The notes under the pieces are model-generated. The model was not told the DNA's origin and did not search any database. It saw only the letters and a program-made list of their open reading frames with translations. From Pinus tabuliformis (lineage: Eukaryota > Streptophyta > Pinopsida > Pinales > Pinaceae), in assembly GCA_031772625.1 (NCBI GenBank), contig CM062814.1:368537781-368601780 (forward strand): a stretch of 64,000 nucleotides of DNA, in the 5' to 3' direction. Shown here piece by piece: positions 58,554 through 64,000 of this stretch (positions are counted from its first letter, which is position 1; each line of letters begins with the position of its first letter). The translations under genes were made by a program, and so were the position numbers.

Positions 58554-59660
58554 TGTAGAAATTTTGAATAATAAACACTTATTCACAGAGATTATCCCGA
58601 TTATACACTATTGCGGAATACATGCACAATACATAATTTCCTCTACGTTGATCATCAATTTAGTAGCATCAAAAACAATGAAACATCAATCGCATGTACA
58701 CATTAACACAGTATGTAACCCAGGGAAAGCTTACAGCTAAAAACCCCACACTATCTGTATATTAATGATTGAGAACATGTAACAATACATAGTACAATAC
58801 TCCTCTCAAGTATCCAACACTATCTCCACCTGTTACACACAAAACTAGCTCAGATCCGAACAAGTCATAGGTTCAAATCTCCTCCGCTGCTTTTTCCTGC
58901 CTCTATTGCACAATACCAAGTGAAAATCACGTGAGCACAGGCTATTTCACTGGGCATATACTGCGCAATCCTCATGGGCATACTCAATCCATTGATTGTG
59001 CAAGATCTCATGCACAACTATAGTCACAACTGATAGCAATCTCAGCCTCTAACACCTTTCTCCACTGAACTGTACATGCACTGACATGCAATTGAGTTAA
59101 CTGATGTATTCTTTAGTTGTTTTATGAGTTAATAATTCATTCACACAACTGATCACTAGTCTATTTGCAGTTAGACTAATTACAACTAGTTTAACCAAGT
59201 CAAACTGAACACAACTCCATCAACTCCACATCCAACTCCACCAAACTCAATTGCTTGAGTTCTAACTGAAGTCCTGCATGCAATAGCTCAACTGACCGAC
59301 AAAGAAAGCGTATTTCCTTCTGACAACTGCATGTGCCGCATATGTAGCTCAAACTGAAGTGCTCCAAGAGGATAAGATAATATTTATAGTCTAAATATTA
59401 TTATGAGACAATAATATTTGAACTTTCTATTTTTAGCCTCGCAGTCTAAGAATAGACTCTGATCACTCCGCTGTGAACCAGAAATAGAAGTCCATCTATT
59501 TTTCCCAACATGACCAATCATCCATAAACAACATCCTGCAACTCATAGACCATGATCCATATGTCTAAAAATAGACTTTGCGCCATAATTTGCCTGCGGG
59601 CCCACTTAGTGAAGGTGACTTCTTTCCAATAAGCTCCATCATCTTGTTGCATTCTCAACA
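58554..59660 (-). repeat. 3' LTR of the copia element
   Basis: TGTAGAAATTTTGAATAATA at its outer end matches 63878 onward with few differences over the 123 bases available. It is about 1.1 kb long. Confidence 0.9.
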
Positions 59661-62600
59661 CTTCCTCTTAACAAGATATGGATTATCAGCAACTCCTATC
59701 CTGCCTCGGTGGTAATCGAATTTGCTCCTGGTGAGCGCCTTCGTCAAGATATCAGCATCCTGATCCTCCGTTGGAATGTATGAAAGTAACATGATTCTCC
59801 GCTGCACACAATCTCTGATATGATGATACCTGATGTCAATGTGCTTAGATCTATCATGAAATACAGGATTAGCTGAGAGTTTAATGCAATTCTGGTTATC
59901 ATAGTAAATCACAGTAGGCTCCAAGTGAGAAACGAACAAACCGACCAGAATCTTCCTCATCCTTGAGCCTCGCATGCAGCCAAACTTGCTGCCATATACT
60001 CGGCCTCTGCTGAAATGAGTGCCACGGATCTCTGCTTCCTGCTGTACCAAGAAACTGCTGTCGACCCGATACTGAAGACCCCTCCTGATGTGCTCTTTCT
60101 GTCCGTTGGGCTCCCTGCCCAATCTGCATCCGTGAAGCCACATAGCTTCACCTCATCCTCCTGTCTGTACCACAAACCATATCCTGATGTGCCCCTCAAA
60201 TAACGCAATACATGCTTGCCTACCTTCCAGAAGAGCTTGGTAGGCTTAACAATAGCTTGTGAAAGCTGGTTAATAACATAGCATATATCGAGTCGTGTAT
60301 TGACCAGATACATAAGTGACCCCACCAACTATCGATAAACAGTGGCATCCACTTCTTCTGCCGAAGTGACATCCTCCTTCCTCCAACCTCCAGGAAGAAG
60401 AGTATCAACAGGTTTGCAGCCATGCATGTTGAACTTCTCCAGTATCTCCCGAGCATACTTACCCTAAGAAACAATAGTCCATCACCGAGCTACCAAATTT
60501 CCAATCCCAGAAATAATGAAGGAGGCCCAAGTCTTTCATCTCAAACTCCTCAGCAAGATCATCCTTGCATGAAAGTATCAACAGCTCATCACCCGTTAGA
60601 ATCAAATCATCTACATAAAGTACAATGATAAGAAACTTACCCTCCACCACAATCTGGTATAGGTTTGGATCCGCCTCACTCTTGGAGAATCCAAGTCCGG
60701 TGAAATCACTGTCTATCTGTGTGTACCAAGCACGTGGTGCTTGTTTCAACCCATACGGCGCTCTCTTGAGCCTGCACACATGCGACTCGCTGCTGAAGAT
60801 ATCAAAACTTTCGGGCTGCTCAATGTACACCTCCTCCTCAATGAATCCATTGAGAAACGCAGTCTTCACATCCATCTGATGAATGTGCCACCCCATCTGC
60901 GCTGAGAGACAAGAATCGTCTGTATGGAAGAATACCTTGCGATAGGTGCAAAGGTCTCCTCATAATCGATCCCCTCTATCTGTGAAAATCCTCGGGCAAC
61001 AAATCTTGCCTTGTACTTCTCCACACTCCCGTCAGCTGCCTGCTTAACTTTGTAGATCCATCTCAAACCCACCACTGATTTCCCTTTCGGTCTAGAAACA
61101 ATCTCCCATGCACTGTTTCTGATGATCAAATCATACTCTTCCACCGTGGCGTCTACCCATGCGGGATCCTCCACAGCTTCCTCGAAAGAGGATGGCTCAG
61201 TCACAACACATTTTCTCATAAGAGCCATGTATCCAGTGTACCGATCAGGTGACTGTCTCTGCCTGCGTTGGGCTGTAGGTGGTCCTACAACTTTCTCTGC
61301 ATCTTGAGCCAGTCGCTTAGCTTCTGTCAAGCGCTTTTGCCCTCTGATGGTTGGCGCTGCATGAGTGGTATCTTCCACTCCATGAACCTCGTCCTGTGGC
61401 TGATCCACGTCCTGAAGCTCATCTTTAGGAACTAATAGCTCCTCACTTGCATGCAAGTGTGGCTCCCTCTCAAGCAAACACTTAATGGCTTTCTCCTCCT
61501 GAAATTTTATATCCCGTCGCACAATAGTCTTGCCACTGTCTAGCAAATACACACGATAGTTGTGGGGCGTATCAGTGTACCCCACAAATATCCCAACCTC
61601 TGCGGTCGGCTCCAACTTCTTCCTGGCATCTTTCGTCACATGCATGTAAACGTTAGCACCAAAAATCCTCAAATGAGAAAGATCAGGCTTCTTACCAGAA
61701 TAAGCCTCCTCGGGTGTACTCATGCCAAGTATCATGTGAGGACAACGGTTCTGCACATAAAACGCTGTATTGCATGCTTCCGCCCACAAGTGAAGGGGTA
61801 GGCCCTGATCATGCAACATCGCCCGTGCAGCACCCATGATCGTTCTGTTCTTCCGCTCAGCAACCCCGTTCTGCTGTGGGTTAAGGGGAGCTATGAGCTC
61901 TCTTCGAATCCCTTCTGCACTGCAAAAGTCCTTGAACTCGCCAGAGATGTATTCACCACCATTATCGCTCCTAAGAGCCTTCCCCTTCTTCCTTCACTCC
62001 TTCTCGACCAGTGCTTTGAACTCACAGAACTTTGAGTATGTCTCGCTCTTCTTCTGCATGAAGAAGATCCAACACTTACGAGAGAAATCATCAACAAAGA
62101 TCACATAATACCTGTGTTTTGCTGTCGAAGGTACTGAGAAAGGTCCACACATGTCTATGTGAATTCTCTCGAGGATCGTCGTGGCGTGACTATCCTTCTC
62201 GTGAAAGGTGGCTTTCACAAACTTTCCCAAAGTACACCCCTTGCACTAATCTGACTGCGCAAGAGTGCCTTTAGGAAGCCCTGTAGTCATCTGCTGCAGT
62301 ATCTTCAAGGCTCCATGGTGAAGGTGACCCAATCTCCTGTGCCACAGCGCGCCATCATCCCGGCTCACCAATCCTTTTGCCTTGCATGCCATTGCTGCGC
62401 ATCCATCTACATGCAACTGATAAAGGTTCCTCACTCGAATCCCTATCTTCCGGGTTTCTCCAGTTTCCTTACTGCGCAGGAAAGCCTTTCCCTCGCTGAA
62501 AAGAACATCATATCCCTGTCTTCTAACATCGCCACAGAGATAAGATTCTTCTTCAATCCTGGAACATGCATCACTTCCTTCAATACGAAGGGTTTACCAG

Positions 62601-63618
62601 ACTCCCTCTCAAAGGAAATGGTACCGATATTGGTCGCATTGTATCTACCATCATCGCCCATCTCGATGTGCACTCCAAGATCTTTGTTCTCCAGATCAGA
62701 AAACAAATCTCGATCTCCTGTCATGTGAAAAGACGCACCACTGTCCAAGAACCACACCGATCCCATCACACTTGAAACCAAGCATGCGATCAATGAAAAA
62801 TCAAGCTCAAACTGCGAGGCTAGAGCCTCTCCTATTGCAGATCCAGCAGCTTGCTTGTTCTTCTTCTTCTGCGGAAAATTAGTGGCATAGTGTCCGTGCT
62901 GGTGACAGTGAAAGCACTTCACCTTGGACATGTCTTGCTTCTTGCCTTTCGCACCAGACTGAGAAGCTTTCTTGCTCTTCCCCTTTTTTGCTTTGGCAGC
63001 CAAAGCGCAATTTTCTTCATCAGGTCCCTTTGATGAAGATCCGTCCCTGGTATTCCACCTGATATCCTCTTGCACAAGATCTGACCAAAGTCTCTCCCAT
63101 CCTGGCAATTTCTCCCGACCATTGACAGAGTCCTGATAGGAATGCTAACTCTTCGAAAGACCAAGGAGATCCAAGCTCACCAAGTCCTCATCATCCACAG
63201 TCACCCCCACACTTCTCAGCTCATCCCTGCACTGAGTGAACTTCGTGAGATACTTGGGCATACTGTCTCCCTTCTCACATTTGATGTTTCTGAGTTTATC
63301 CTTGAGCACCAGCTTCCTCTGATCGCTCTTGCTTTGGAATAGATCTGTCAACACTTTCCACATCAAGTATGGAGAAGCCTTTCCATGCAGGCTGGACATA
63401 ATGTGATCCTTCACGCCCTCCAACAGAATCCTTCGACACTTTGCTGTCTTCTTTTGCCAAGCATCAACTTGAGTAGCATCAGTAGGCTTTGGGACATTAG
63501 CCTCTATGAAATCCTTTAGCCCATTATCATCCAACATTGCCTCCATTCTGTCCTTCCATGCAATATAGTTTGAGCTGCCCTCAAGAGCATACTCCAATTG
63601 CAATCTGTTGAAAGACAT
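59655..63618 (-). pseudogene. copia gag-pol polyprotein (stops and frameshifts)
   Basis: Starts at 63618 with MSFNRLQLEYALEGSSNYIAWK (UBN2-type Gag). The zinc knuckle CFHCHQHGHYATNF has lost its last Cys. Protease has WFLDSGASFHMTG. The integrase zinc region (LWHRRLGHLHHGAL) and core (HIDMCGPF, RSDNGGEY, NGVAERKNRTI) follow. Reverse transcriptase has RWIYKVKQAADGSVEKYKAR, DVKTAFLNG and YVDD at 60606-60617. RNase H has GFTDADWAGSPTDRKST and EAEYMA. In-frame TAG, TAG and TGA occur near 63145, 62246 and 61994, with frame changes near 62440, 60890, 60470 and 60140-60330. The stop at 59655 lies inside the LTR, so the last residues are LTR-encoded. Confidence 0.92.
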
Positions 63619-63864
63619 TGCCACGTTGATACCAAGAAAACACTGCTGCAAATTCGAATTCCACCAGCTCCAAACTCAACCACCTCTGATCTAAGATTCG
63701 TGAGAACAAAGTATTTCTCGTACAGAGATTGACTGTATGGGCTTTTACCGGATATCTCACCTTCCAAAGGAAGGATGAATCCAGAGGCTACCTGGCCCGA
63801 TTACAGACTCTGCCTGAAGAAATAAGATGTAAACACTTTCTGAATAGTAGATCTGATGATCAAC

Positions 63865-63877
63865 AGCTCCGATACCA
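63865..63877 (-). promoter_or_regulatory. Primer-binding site (Met tRNA) of the copia element
   Basis: TGGTATCGGAGCT in element sense, directly after the 5' LTR end; one change from the usual TGGTATCAGAGC. Confidence 0.85.
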
Positions 63878-64000
63878 TGTAAAAATTTTGAATAATATGA
63901 CACTTATTCACATAGATTATCCCGATTATACACTATTGCGGAATACATGCACAATACATAATCTCCTCTACATTGATCATCAATTTAGCAGCATCAAAAA
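63878..64000 (-). repeat. 5' LTR of the copia element, partial
   Basis: Matches the outer part of 58554-59660; about 980 bases lie beyond the window. Confidence 0.9.

Larger units (their letters stand above)
58554..64000 (-). mobile_element. Ty1/copia LTR retrotransposon (5' LTR cut by window end)
   Basis: Minus-strand element. 3' LTR 58554-59660, polypurine tract about 59661-59669 (AAGAGGAAG), gag-pol 59655-63618, Met-tRNA primer site 63865-63877 and the first 123 bases of the 5' LTR (63878-64000). LTR ends are TGTTGAGAATGC and AATTTT(C/T)TACA in element sense. The domain order protease, integrase, reverse transcriptase, RNase H defines copia. Several stops and frameshifts are present. Confidence 0.92.

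Overview
This 64-kb window looks like nuclear DNA of a seed plant, most likely a gymnosperm. Almost everything recognisable is transposon-derived. The exception is a block of about 7.7 kb copied from a plastid genome (accD-trnR-CCG-rbcL-atpB-atpE-trnM-trnV). A trnR-CCG between rbcL and accD is retained in gymnosperms and older plant lineages and missing from angiosperms. The short accD N-terminus and the lack of a recognisable ndhC beside trnV are compatible with a conifer such as Pinaceae. This is inference; the species cannot be read from the window. No intact host nuclear gene was found.

Layout. 1-920: AT-rich DNA with a 111-bp tandem duplication. 938-8355 (+): nearly full-length plant L1-type LINE with a perfect 17-bp target-site duplication, ORF1 and ORF2 joined by an ATGA overlap, and an unexplained third reading frame. 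9840-13990 (-): decayed LINE of a different type (coiled-coil ORF1, YADD reverse transcriptase, ATC/ATT-rich tail). 14100-15640: minisatellite and AT-rich DNA. 15641-19491: DNA element with terminal inverted repeats of about 150-160 bp carrying a fragment of a GT47 (exostosin-type) glycosyltransferase gene. 19745-27514 (-): pogo/jerky-type DNA transposase, split by a 5.06-kb LTR element (20095-25151) that codes only for a Gag with four zinc knuckles. 27719-31100: 219-bp tandem repeats and AT-rich sequence.

31104-38812: plastid-derived block (NUPT), with accD truncated, atpB frameshifted, rbcL and atpE open. 39720-39845: small relic resembling plastid atpA. 40092-55146: a minisatellite of about 102 bp, split by a 14.8-kb Ty3/gypsy Athila-like element on the minus strand (LTRs 40322-42412 and 52992-55081, tRNA-Asp primer site, gag-pol, and a large env-position ORF). 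55829-58129 (-): broken hAT transposase, itself split by a 153-bp hairpin insertion. 58554-64000 (-): Ty1/copia element whose 5' LTR runs off the window.

The elements form a nested record of insertions: the Gag-only element in a pogo transposon, the gypsy element in a satellite, the hairpin in a hAT gene. Most coding regions carry in-frame stops and frameshifts. Many of these look like TGG-to-TAG or other G-to-A/C-to-T changes, as expected for methylated silent DNA. The least explained signals are short palindrome-like motifs reiterated through two unrelated retroelements, the hairpin insertion, the captured gene fragments and the LINE third ORF.
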